Assembly (NCBI GenBank): GCA_003533975.1
Contig: DQCL01000127.1
Location: 1-7,221, forward strand
Reading direction: 5' to 3'
DNA: 7,221 nucleotides
From: Octadecabacter sp.
GTDB taxonomy: Bacteria > Pseudomonadota > Alphaproteobacteria > Rhodobacterales > Rhodobacteraceae
Shown here: positions 1 to 5,476 of the stretch, one piece after another
Layout: each line of letters begins with the position of its first letter
Numbering within the stretch: the first letter of the stretch is position 1
Notes under the pieces: generated by a model
Database searches by the model: none
What the model saw: the letters and a program-made list of their open reading frames with translations, nothing else
What the model was told of the DNA's origin: nothing
Made by a program: the position numbers and the translations under genes

Positions 1-68
1 CCCGCGTCGATTTCCGCGGTGCGAACGCCAGCTGTGGCGCCCATTCCGGGGGTTCTGTAGTCAGCCAT
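1..68 (-). CDS. Bax inhibitor-1/YccA family membrane protein, N-terminal fragment
   Basis: Only the first 22 codons are in the window; the gene continues past the left edge. The protein begins MADYRTPGMGATAGVRTAEI, which I recognise as the hydrophilic N-terminal tail of Rhodobacterales Bax-inhibitor-1/YccA proteins. The transmembrane segments that define the family (about seven helices in an inner-membrane protein) would lie outside the window. In E. coli, YccA modulates FtsH proteolysis; a comparable role here is only family-level inference. The ATG at 66-68 (minus strand) has a strong GGAGGG Shine-Dalgarno sequence (74-79 on the plus strand) 5 nt upstream, which supports this start. The DUF1127 gene lies upstream on the same strand, separated by a hairpin, so separate transcription is likely. 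The assignment rests on a short stretch of sequence. Confidence 0.65.
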   Translation of the reverse strand, partial: MADYRTPGMGATAGVRTAEIDA

Positions 69-147
69 GAGATCCCTCCAAGGTGATCATTTCAATTGTT
101 CGGGCCCCTGAAACGCACCATTTGGCTGCCGGAACTCCCTTGGACGT

Positions 148-176
148 GATATTGGCATGGTTCCTCTGTATTTCAA
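148..176 (-). promoter_or_regulatory. Candidate sigma70-type promoter for the YccA-family gene
   Basis: On the minus strand a TTGAAA -35 box (171-176) is followed after exactly 17 bp by AATATC (148-153) as a weak -10 box. It sits about 80 bp upstream of the start codon at 68 and downstream of the hairpin at 193-222, where a promoter for the leftmost gene would be expected. The -35 is good, while the -10 matches the consensus at only three positions. This is inference from spacing and position. Confidence 0.35.
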
Positions 177-192
177 GGAAAACTACGGGTTA

Positions 193-222
193 GCGGGCAA
201 ATTTATGTGAAAATTTGCCCGC
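193..222 (-). terminator. Strong hairpin after the DUF1127 gene, probable terminator
   Basis: A perfect 12-bp inverted repeat (GCGGGCAAATTT at 193-204 and AAATTTGCCCGC at 211-222) encloses a 6-nt loop. It begins about 9 nt past the stop codon of the minus-strand DUF1127 gene and precedes the candidate promoter of the next gene, which suits a transcription end point. There is no clean U-tract on the minus-strand side, so it may instead stabilise the 3' end of the mRNA or need Rho. The stem is seen directly; the terminator role is inferred. Confidence 0.6.
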
Positions 223-231
223 AATTCCCGC

Positions 232-447
232 TCAACGGCGGCGTGATGGCAAATCCCAAATAGGGCGCGCGGCCTCTTGTGCGGCTGCATGGCTGCTTAC
301 ACCGATGTCCTTTAGGCGGGCTTCGCTTAGTCCGGCGAGCTCACGGCGTTCTTTCCAAACGGTCAGGAACGCAAACAATGACGGCGCGGGTGCCTTGTGC
401 TGCTGTGTGCATGTGGCGGCTGTTGTGCGGCTAAGGGAGGGTGTCAT
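232..447 (-). CDS. DUF1127 domain small protein
   Basis: This is a 71-residue basic protein. Its C-terminal half carries the DUF1127 (YjiS-like) signature: W31, the RR pair at 34-35, the LSEARLKDIGVS block around 40-51, and the EAARPIWD ending at 58-65. The family is abundant in Alphaproteobacteria. One member, CcaF1 of Rhodobacter sphaeroides, is an RNA-binding protein linked to stress-induced small RNAs, and other members affect phosphate or carbon metabolism; a similar RNA-related role here is inferred. I chose the ATG at 445-447 because AAGGA (454-458 on the plus strand) sits 6 nt upstream. An in-frame ATG 12 codons earlier lacks this support. The gene is divergent from lysR, shares its upstream region, and ends just before a strong hairpin. 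The N-terminal 25 residues are low in conserved features. Confidence 0.85.
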   Translation of the reverse strand: MTPSLSRTTAATCTQQHKAPAPSLFAFLTVWKERRELAGLSEARLKDIGVSSHAAAQEAARPIWDLPSRRR

Positions 448-494
448 GTTATTTCCTTTCGTGATGTGTTTGTTGTGTTGCATTTGATATGTTG

Positions 495-517
495 ATGTAT
501 CGGGGATTTTGATGCAT
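495..517. promoter_or_regulatory. Candidate LysR-type operator between lysR and the DUF1127 gene
   Basis: ATGTATC (495-501) and GATGCAT (511-517) form an inverted repeat with 7-bp arms, one mismatch and a 9-bp spacer. The inner bases T500 and A512 have the T-N11-A geometry of LysR-type binding sites. It lies nearly centrally in the 114-bp divergent region, about 45 bp from the lysR start codon and about 48 bp from the DUF1127 start codon. LysR regulators typically bind such a site to control themselves and the divergent gene. The geometry is seen; binding is inferred. Confidence 0.45.
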
Positions 518-539
518 AAGGGAAATGAATGATTAAAAT
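509..539 (+). promoter_or_regulatory. Candidate lysR promoter
   Basis: A -10-like TAAAAT (534-539, five of six consensus positions) lies 22 bp before the lysR start codon. TTGATG at 509-514 could act as the -35 box, but the spacer is 19 bp, longer than ideal. This -35 overlaps the right arm of the T-N11-A dyad, an arrangement that would allow autorepression. Evidence is positional only. Confidence 0.35.
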
Positions 540-561
540 GTGAAACATCAGGAATATTGAT

Positions 562-1446
562 ATGGCGAGAAACCTAGACCTTACCGCGCTGCGTTCTTTT
601 GTGACCGTTGCGGATGCCGGCGGTGTCACAAAGGCGGCGGGTGTCTTGAACCTGACGCAATCGGCAGTTTCCATGCAGCTTAAGCGTTTAGAAGAAAGCC
701 TAAATCTATCGCTGCTTGATCGTTCGGCGCGGCAAATCGCTGTCACAGCCGAGGGAGAGCAACTGCTGAGTTATGCCCGAAGGATGCTTTCGCTTAACGA
801 TGAAGCCCTCCAGCGGATGACGGCGGATGATTATGAGGGCGAGATCACGCTTGGTGTCCCTTACGACATCATCGACCCCTATATTCCCCATGTGTTGCGC
901 CGCTTTGCAGCTGAATTCCCGCGCATGAAGATTCACCTCGTTTCTGAGCCGACCAAAGCGTTGCGCACGTTGTTCGGGCGTGGCGAATGTGATGCGATCA
1001 TCACCACAGAGGCTGAGCCAGGGCCGGGGGGCGTGTCGCTTGTGACATTACCTTTAGTTTGGGTCGGTGCAGTTGGTGCTACAGCTTGGAAACAGCGCCC
1101 GTTGCCCGTTGCGTTTTGCAGTAATTGCATTTTCCGCGCAGACGTCTTGAAGCGGATGGATGACGCCAATTTTGACTGGGAAATGGTCGTTGAGTCGCAA
1201 ACAGACACTGCCATTCAAGCCGTGGTGAGCGCTGATTTAGCGGTACATGCGGTCATCAAGGGCGTTTATGCCCGCCAGACCGTACCCCTACCGTCCGAGG
1301 CGAACCTGCCCGATCCGGGCAAGTCGCAGATCGTTTTGTACATGCAGTCCAAGAATGATCCGGTTCAGGCCGCGCTGCACGATATGATCCGCGAATCTTA
1401 CATGTCCGAATGGGCGAACGCCGCCACCAAACTGCGCAGCGTCTAA
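562..1446 (+). CDS. LysR-family transcriptional regulator
   Basis: This 294-residue protein has the usual LysR-type length and layout. An N-terminal winged helix-turn-helix spans about residues 6-64, with the typical FVTVADAGGVTKAAGVLNLTQSAVSMQLKRLEE pattern broken across 13-45. A linker helix follows at about 65-90, and then a periplasmic-binding-protein-like effector domain from about 92 to the end. AGGA (550-553) is 8 nt before the ATG. The effector is not identifiable from sequence. Its divergent neighbour is the DUF1127 gene, and a T-N11-A dyad lies between them, so autoregulation and control of that gene are the simplest predictions. The gene converges with the quinone oxidoreductase and the two stop codons overlap by 4 bp. 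The family call is firm; the regulon is unknown. Confidence 0.93.
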   Translation: MARNLDLTALRSFVTVADAGGVTKAAGVLNLTQSAVSMQLKRLEESLNLSLLDRSARQIAVTAEGEQLLSYARRMLSLNDEALQRMTADDYEGEITLGVPYDIIDPYIPHVLRRFAAEFPRMKIHLVSEPTKALRTLFGRGECDAIITTEAEPGPGGVSLVTLPLVWVGAVGATAWKQRPLPVAFCSNCIFRADVLKRMDDANFDWEMVVESQTDTAIQAVVSADLAVHAVIKGVYARQTVPLPSEANLPDPGKSQIVLYMQSKNDPVQAALHDMIRESYMSEWANAATKLRSV

Positions 1447-2399
1447 GGCGTTACGACGACCTTACCGGTGCTTGTGCGGCTGCGCAGGAGTTCAAGGGCG
1501 TCCGCAGCCTGTTCAAGCGGCAGAACATGGCTGACATGGGGCTTTAGGCGGCCTTTTACGTACCAGTCCATTAACTCACCCATGCTGTCGGTTAGCGCAG
1601 TCGGGTTAAATTGCAGATATCCGCCCCAATAGAACCCGATAACTGTGATGTTCTTGACCAGCAGGTGATTGGAGGGGATTTGCGGCACGTCGCCACTGGC
1701 AAACCCGATCGTAATCATGCGACCTTCACGGTTGGTCGCACGCATTGCCGCCTTGAAGGCATCCCCACCGACAGGGTCATAGACAACATCAGCACCGCCA
1801 AGGGCCCGAACCTCTGCTGTGATGTCTGCACTTGCGTCAATCACGTGATCAGCACCTGCAGCTGTTGCGACGGCCAATTTTTCTGCACCACGTGCAACGG
1901 CAATCACTGTTGCGCCCATCGCTTTACCTATTTCTACAGCCGTCAGGCCAACGCCCCCCGCGGCACCCATCACCAAAAGGGTTTCGCCGGCTTGCAACTT
2001 TGCGCGCCGTGTCAGCGCGAGGTGGGAGGTGCCATATGCGACCTGAAATCCAGCCGCGACTTGCGATGACATTTCGATTGGCACTTCTCGACAAAGCTGA
2101 GCGGGGAACACACCTTGTTGCGCCAGTCCGCCTTGGCCCCCAAACACCGCGACGCGAGTGCCGATTTTGGGCTCGCTCACCCCAGCACCCAACGCGAGCA
2201 CCGTACCACAAACTTCCATCCCTAATGTGAAGGGGGGAGTGGGCGTATCTTGGTAAGTGCCCTTGGCCATCAGAAGGTCGGCGAAATTCAGCCCACAGGC
2301 TTCGATGTTGAGCAGCACTTCGCCTTTTGCGGGCACTGGTGGATTTATGACTCTTAACGTTGGTGGGGTGTCGTAGGAGTCGACTTGGTAGGCTTGCAT
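1443..2399 (-). CDS. Zinc-free NADPH:quinone oxidoreductase family protein (MDR superfamily)
   Basis: This 318-residue protein belongs to the quinone-reductase branch of the medium-chain dehydrogenase/reductase superfamily. The N-terminal GroES-like catalytic domain includes CGLNFADLLMAKGTY (35-49) and the PFTLGMEVCGTV segment (56-67). The Rossmann domain has the nucleotide-binding loop GAAGGVG at 145-151, and PVGGDAF (209-215) is also typical of the branch. The structural zinc cysteine cluster of alcohol dehydrogenases is absent, as expected here. It probably uses NADPH to reduce quinones or other enone or aldehyde substrates in the cytoplasm. The substrate cannot be fixed, and acrylyl-CoA or crotonyl-CoA reductase-like activity is an alternative. 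I start at ATG 2397-2399 because MQAYQV matches where the family begins; an in-frame GTG at 2430-2432 would add 11 unusual residues. The Shine-Dalgarno is weak (AGAAAG, 2406-2411). Confidence 0.88.
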   Translation of the reverse strand: MQAYQVDSYDTPPTLRVINPPVPAKGEVLLNIEACGLNFADLLMAKGTYQDTPTPPFTLGMEVCGTVLALGAGVSEPKIGTRVAVFGGQGGLAQQGVFPAQLCREVPIEMSSQVAAGFQVAYGTSHLALTRRAKLQAGETLLVMGAAGGVGLTAVEIGKAMGATVIAVARGAEKLAVATAAGADHVIDASADITAEVRALGGADVVYDPVGGDAFKAAMRATNREGRMITIGFASGDVPQIPSNHLLVKNITVIGFYWGGYLQFNPTALTDSMGELMDWYVKGRLKPHVSHVLPLEQAADALELLRSRTSTGKVVVTP

Positions 2400-2493
2400 G
2401 GGGAACTTTCTGTAAAAAACCCTTTTAAGCACAGCCGATAGCGGCCTTTCCTAAGGGTTACGAGTGAGCGTTAGAGCCGAGAGAAACAGGAAG

Positions 2494-2511
2494 CCTGTCC
2501 TTTTCGACAGG
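2494..2511. promoter_or_regulatory. Dyad 1 of a tandem candidate operator
   Basis: CCTGTC (2494-2499) and GACAGG (2506-2511) form a perfect 6-bp inverted repeat with a 6-bp spacer. An additional ACAGG half-site at 2486-2490 sits just to the left and also pairs with CCTGT at 2494-2498. The site lies between the quinone oxidoreductase and the XRE regulator genes, which are transcribed away from each other. Length and symmetry suit a dimeric repressor of the TetR or XRE kind. The regulator is not identified. Confidence 0.45.
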
Positions 2512-2526
2512 GTAACACGATGCAAA

Positions 2527-2544
2527 CCTGTCCTAAAGGATAGG
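2527..2544. promoter_or_regulatory. Dyad 2 of a tandem candidate operator
   Basis: CCTGTCCT (2527-2534) faces AGGATAGG (2537-2544), giving 8-bp arms with one mismatch and a 2-bp centre. Its left arm repeats the CCTGTCCT of dyad 1 exactly. The centres of the two dyads are 33 bp apart, about three helical turns, so the two sites face the same side of the DNA. It is 133 bp upstream of the XRE start codon and 127 bp upstream of the quinone oxidoreductase start. Confidence 0.45.
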
Positions 2545-2630
2545 ATACGGGCTGCAACCCTTGCGTGTTTTCCCGCTAGGCGGTTGTTAGGTCTTCAAGG
2601 CAGAGGAATCTGTACAACTTTAATTGTCAG

Positions 2631-2655
2631 CGGCACTGGAAACCTAACGGTGCCG
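2631..2655 (+). other. Stem-loop in the presumed leader of the XRE gene
   Basis: CGGCAC (2631-2636) pairs with GTGCCG (2650-2655) around a 13-nt loop, ending 22 nt before the XRE start codon and about 10 nt before its AGGG Shine-Dalgarno (2666-2669). A small dyad, ACAA (2614-2617) with TTGT (2624-2627), lies just upstream. Either may be chance; no known riboswitch class is recognised. Confidence 0.25.
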
Positions 2656-2677
2656 GACCAAACACAGGGCGATCTAT

Positions 2678-3046
2678 ATGAAACATCCAGTCGACGTACA
2701 TGTTGGAAAACGCATTCGCCATCGCCGTTGGGTAAGTGGTACGACGCAACAGCAGCTTGCGGATCAGGTTGGCATTAAATTCCAGCAGATCCAGAAGTAC
2801 GAAACTGGGATGAATCGCGTCAGCGCGTCTCGGCTTTGGGATATTGCTGCGGCACTGGGCGTCGATGTGGCCTTCTTCTTTGAAGGGTTGGATCGCGCTT
2901 TGATTCCGGAAGATATGGGCGGTATGCCGAGCGATATTCTTTCCGACAAAGAAGCTTTGGACCTTTTGCGGTCCTACTATGCGATCCCAGAAAATCAACG
3001 CCGTCGCCTGTTTGATCTGGCGCGTGTTCTCAGCGAAGCTGCTTAA
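2678..3046 (+). CDS. XRE-family transcriptional regulator, PraR/PhrR-like
   Basis: This 122-residue protein has a Cro/C1-type helix-turn-helix at about residues 10-64. Its recognition region is VGIKFQQIQKYETG (31-44), followed by the conserved NRVSASRLWDIA (46-57). FFFEG (66-70) and a C-terminal helical tail ending at the REGULATORY-type LARVLSEAA (114-122) complete it. The start HPVDVHVGKRIR (3-14) and the QQIQKYE/NRVSASRL blocks closely resemble rhizobial PraR/PhrR and related alphaproteobacterial regulators, which control stress, quorum-sensing or surface genes. The targets here are unknown. AGGG at 2666-2669 is 8 nt before the ATG. The 5' region with two matching dyads may include its own operator. 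No toxin gene adjoins it, so it is not part of an obvious toxin-antitoxin pair. Confidence 0.9.
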   Translation: MKHPVDVHVGKRIRHRRWVSGTTQQQLADQVGIKFQQIQKYETGMNRVSASRLWDIAAALGVDVAFFFEGLDRALIPEDMGGMPSDILSDKEALDLLRSYYAIPENQRRRLFDLARVLSEAA

Positions 3047-3075
3047 GCTGCGCAACGGCCCTTGACCTTTGACTG

Positions 3076-3099
3076 CCCCCAGCGCTACCGCGTTGGGGG
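3076..3099 (+). other. Stem-loop between the XRE gene and hisN, possible terminator
   Basis: CCCCCAGCGC (3076-3085) pairs with GCGTTGGGGG (3090-3099) around a 4-nt loop. The stem is 10 bp including one G-U pair. It lies 30 nt after the XRE stop codon and 24 nt before the hisN start codon. There is no U-tract after it, so it may be a non-canonical terminator, an mRNA processing or stability element, or part of the hisN leader. Confidence 0.45.
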
Positions 3100-3122
3100 A
3101 CAGATAAGACAAAGGCGGGCGC

Positions 3123-3935
3123 ATGACCCTTTCCAAAGTTACCTTGACCGAAAGTGAAATGGCGTTACTGCGCGACTGTGCGCATGTCATGGCGGATGCG
3201 GCGCGGGCTGCAATCTTGCCGTTGTTTCGCTCTGGCCTCGTTTCAGATAACAAAGATGCCACTGGATTTGATCCGGTGACAGAAGCCGATCGCAACGCTG
3301 AAAAGGCGATGCGGGCGGTGCTGGCAGATTTGCGCCCCAGCGATAGCATTTTAGGTGAAGAATTTGGCGAGCGCGACGGAACGAGTGGGCTGCAATGGGT
3401 CTTAGACCCGATTGACGGCACGCGCGGATTTATTTCCGGCACGCCGACATGGGGTGTTTTGATTTCTGTGCGCGATGTGAGCGGCCCGCTCTATGGTTTG
3501 ATCGACCAGCCCTACATTGGAGAGCGGTTTGAAGGCGGGTTTGGCCACACAGTTATGAACGGGCCTTTGGGCGCGCGCGCGTTGGGGACCAAGAATACGA
3601 CGAGTTTGGACGAGGCGACGATCCTGACCACGTTTCCCGAAGTCGGCATGGAGGCTGATGCGATCGGGTTTCAGGCAGTTGCCGAACGCTGCAAGCTGAC
3701 GCGATATGGAATGGACTGTTATGGCTATGCGCTGTTGGCTGCAGGGCAGGTGGACCTTGTCGTTGAAGCCGGGCTTAGTGCGTATGATATCCAAGCCCCA
3801 ATTGCGGTGATCGAGGCCGCGGGTGGGATCGTCACTGATTGGCGTGGTGGACCGGCCCATGAAGGCGGGCGCGCGTTGGCGGCGGCTAATGCAGAGCTTC
3901 ACGCGCACGCCATGGCGATACTGTCTAAGCATTGA
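3123..3935 (+). CDS. hisN: Inositol monophosphatase-family protein, probable histidinol-phosphatase
   Basis: This 270-residue protein of the Mg-dependent inositol monophosphatase superfamily has all the metal-site motifs. These are DPVTEADR (50-57), GEE (78-80, E79 a likely metal ligand), WVLDPIDGTRGF (92-103, D95 and D98), and YDIQAPIAVIEAAGGIVTDW (221-240, D222). The DGTRGF form, with YDIQ in place of the WDxAA of true inositol monophosphatases, fits the HisN branch. HisN dephosphorylates histidinol phosphate to histidinol, the penultimate stage of histidine synthesis, in the cytoplasm. The start has AAAGG (3111-3115) 7 nt upstream. No other his genes are near, so it stands alone, as HisN often does. 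Other sugar or nucleotide phosphatases of the superfamily cannot be fully excluded. Confidence 0.85.
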   Translation: MTLSKVTLTESEMALLRDCAHVMADAARAAILPLFRSGLVSDNKDATGFDPVTEADRNAEKAMRAVLADLRPSDSILGEEFGERDGTSGLQWVLDPIDGTRGFISGTPTWGVLISVRDVSGPLYGLIDQPYIGERFEGGFGHTVMNGPLGARALGTKNTTSLDEATILTTFPEVGMEADAIGFQAVAERCKLTRYGMDCYGYALLAAGQVDLVVEAGLSAYDIQAPIAVIEAAGGIVTDWRGGPAHEGGRALAAANAELHAHAMAILSKH

Positions 3936-3939
3936 TCGA

Positions 3940-4006
3940 ATTTGCTTCGCAAATCCGACCAAGAGGGGGCTAGCCCCCATCGCTGCGCGATTCCCCCAGG
4001 ATATTT
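3940..4006. repeat. Palindromic G/C-rich intergenic repeat behind hisN, REP-like
   Basis: Three stem-loops are packed into 67 bp starting 4 nt after the hisN stop codon. They are ATTTGC-TTC-GCAAAT (3940-3954), the perfect palindrome GGGGGCTAGCCCCC (3965-3978), and ATCGC-TGC-GCGAT (3979-3991). A CCCCC run (3993-3997) and AGGATATTT follow. The GGGGG arm at 3965-3969 can pair either with 3974-3978 or with 3993-3997 around the third hairpin, so two exclusive folds exist. From memory, elements with this arrangement recur after genes in Rhodobacterales genomes; this was not checked. It may act as the hisN transcription terminator or mRNA-stabilising end. Confidence 0.6.
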
Positions 4007-4023
4007 GTGTGACAAAGACAGGG

Positions 4024-4051
4024 TTGAAGAAAAAAGGCGGATCGTTAGACT
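4024..4051 (+). promoter_or_regulatory. Candidate promoter of the 8-oxoguanine deaminase operon
   Basis: TTGAAG (4024-4029) and TAGACT (4046-4051) are separated by 16 bp; each matches four of six sigma70 consensus positions. The site is downstream of the repeat and about 68 bp ahead of the start codon, which would leave a leader of roughly 60 nt. No known purine riboswitch is recognised in the leader. Confidence 0.35.
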
Positions 4052-4069
4052 TTTCGTGTCGCGTCCTTA

Positions 4070-4102
4070 CCCGTTCTGGCGGCACATTCCTTACCGAACG
4101 GG
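4070..4102 (+). promoter_or_regulatory. Leader inverted repeat next to the ribosome-binding site
   Basis: CCCGTTC (4070-4076) is the exact reverse complement of GAACGGG (4096-4102), with 19 nt between. The sequence TCCTTACC also appears twice (4064-4071 and 4088-4095), directly repeated 24 bp apart and overlapping the arms. The right arm ends 6 nt before the AGGAGG ribosome-binding site (4109-4114). It could be an operator for a dimeric repressor or an RNA hairpin affecting translation. Function is inferred. Confidence 0.35.
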
Positions 4103-4118
4103 ATCGAAAGGAGGGCAG

Positions 4119-5456
4119 ATGCCTGATATTTTGATTAAGGACGCTGTTGCAGTTCTTACAATGGATGATGCGCGGCGCGAGTTGGCGGGGGCCGACGTGC
4201 TGCTGCGGGACGGTATTATCGCGGGTGTTGGTCATGGATTAGACGTCGGAAATGCCGAGGTGATAACTGCAGCGGGGTGTGTCGTGACGCCAGGATTGGT
4301 GAACACACACCATCATTTGTATCAAACACTGACGCGTGCGGTTCCCGGTGGGCAGGACGCGTTGCTGTTTGGGTGGCTCCAAACGCTTTACCCGATTTGG
4401 GCGAAGTTTGGCCCCGAAGAAATGTTCATCTCTGCACAAATCGGGTTGGCGGAATTGGCGTTGAGCGGCTGCACGATGACGTCTGATCATTTGTACCTTT
4501 ATCCAAACGGTTCGCGGTTGGATGATACGATTGCTGCAGCGAGTGAAGTCGGGTTGCGGTTTCATCCGACACGTGGCGCGATGAGCATCGGCGAAAGTGA
4601 TGGTGGCCTACCGCCGGACAGTCTGGTTGAGCGTGAGGCGGATATTCTTGAAGATTGCATCCGTGTGATTGATGCGTTCCACGATCCCAAAGAGGGTGCG
4701 ATGGTGCGTGTCGGTGTGGCCCCGTGTTCACCATTTTCCGTGAGCCGTGACCTGATGCGCGATGCGGCAATTCTGGCCCGTGACAAAGGTGTGATGATGC
4801 ATACGCATCTAGCAGAGAACGACGAAGATATTGCCTATTCACTTGAAAAATTCGGCTGCCGCCCTGGGCAATATGCGGAAGATTTGGGGTGGACGGGGCC
4901 CGATGTTTGGCATGCGCATTGTGTGAAGCTCGACGGGCGGGAGATTGATTTGTTTGCCAGATCGAAAACAGGTGTTGCGCATTGTCCGTGTTCAAACTGC
5001 CGGCTTGGATCTGGGATTGCGCCAGTGCGTGCGATGCGGGATGCCGGTGTGCATGTCGGGCTTGGTGTTGATGGGTCCGCGTCCAATGATGCAGGCTCTC
5101 TTGTTGGGGAAGCGCGGCAGGCGATGTTGTTGCAACGTGTCGCGAATGGCGCTGATGCGATGTCCGCGCGTGAAGCGTTGGAAATCGCAACGCGCGGTGG
5201 GGCTGAAGTTTTGGGGCGTGATGATTGTGGTCAGATCGCCGTGGGAAAACGGGCTGACATCGCCATTTGGGATGTGTCGGGCGTTCAAAGTGCAGGATCG
5301 TGGGACCCGGCTGCAATTTTGTTGGCAGGCCCCACGAATGTTAAGCATTTGTTTGTTGAAGGGCGTCAGATTGTTGCAGATGGGCACGTTGTCAGTTTCG
5401 ATCTGGAACGGGCCATTGTGAAGCAAAACCAGCTTGTGCGAGGTTTGCAAGAATAA
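4119..5456 (+). CDS. 8-oxoguanine deaminase-like amidohydrolase
   Basis: This 445-residue member of the ATZ/TRZ-type amidohydrolase superfamily has the expected metal-site series: HHH (64-66, H64 and H66 as the HxH pair), HTHLAEND (228-235, H230 and E233), HAHC (265-268, H267 probable), and GVDGSASND (316-324, D318). NTHHHLYQTLTR and the CPCSNCRLGSG block (289-299) match enzymes annotated as 8-oxoguanine deaminase, which convert 8-oxoguanine to urate and ammonia. Isoxanthopterin- or triazine-type substrates are alternatives. The ATG at 4119-4121 is preferred because AGGAGG (4109-4114) precedes it by 4 nt and PDILIKDAV begins the beta-sandwich domain; the frame is open upstream only via a TTG within the repeat. 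The CAP lipoprotein follows 20 bp on, probably in the same operon. Guanine deaminase lies just beyond, supporting a purine role. Confidence 0.82.
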   Translation: MPDILIKDAVAVLTMDDARRELAGADVLLRDGIIAGVGHGLDVGNAEVITAAGCVVTPGLVNTHHHLYQTLTRAVPGGQDALLFGWLQTLYPIWAKFGPEEMFISAQIGLAELALSGCTMTSDHLYLYPNGSRLDDTIAAASEVGLRFHPTRGAMSIGESDGGLPPDSLVEREADILEDCIRVIDAFHDPKEGAMVRVGVAPCSPFSVSRDLMRDAAILARDKGVMMHTHLAENDEDIAYSLEKFGCRPGQYAEDLGWTGPDVWHAHCVKLDGREIDLFARSKTGVAHCPCSNCRLGSGIAPVRAMRDAGVHVGLGVDGSASNDAGSLVGEARQAMLLQRVANGADAMSAREALEIATRGGAEVLGRDDCGQIAVGKRADIAIWDVSGVQSAGSWDPAAILLAGPTNVKHLFVEGRQIVADGHVVSFDLERAIVKQNQLVRGLQE

Positions 5457-5476
5457 GAAAGAAAAAGGAGCGAGCA

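Noticed and set aside
448..483. 12-codon extension of the DUF1127 protein to an upstream ATG
   Set aside because: The AAGGA ribosome-binding site at 454-458 lies inside this extension and points to the ATG at 445-447.
2400..2432. 11-codon extension of the quinone oxidoreductase starting at GTG
   Set aside because: The family normally begins at MQAYQV; the extension MLKRVFYRKFP has no support and uses a rarer start.
2464..2778. 104-residue plus-strand open frame across the dyads and the start of the XRE gene
   Set aside because: No ribosome-binding site or family resemblance, and it overlaps control elements and the XRE coding region out of frame.
2678..3046. XRE gene as the antitoxin of a toxin-antitoxin pair
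   Set aside because: No small toxin-like gene adjoins it; length and N-terminal pattern match PraR/PhrR-like stand-alone regulators.
3062..3091. Promoter for hisN from the TTGACC box at 3062-3067
   Set aside because: No acceptable -10 box lies at a 16-18 bp spacing, and the predicted -10 would fall in the hairpin at 3076-3099.
2627..3442. 271-residue open frame on the minus strand across the XRE gene and the start of hisN
   Set aside because: Both plus-strand genes have clear family motifs and ribosome-binding sites; the antisense frame has none.
3942..4118. 59-codon N-terminal extension of the 8-oxoguanine deaminase-like protein starting at a TTG
   Set aside because: It would translate the palindromic repeat and leader, has no family similarity, and a strong AGGAGG precedes the ATG at 4119.
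4007..4118. Purine riboswitch in the deaminase leader
   Set aside because: No conserved three-way junction or loop motifs of the known guanine/adenine riboswitches are visible.
4426..5316. 296-residue open frame on the minus strand inside the deaminase gene
   Set aside because: It is rich in His, Ser, Arg and Pro, has no recognisable domain, and overlaps a conserved gene entirely. It is a codon-bias shadow.
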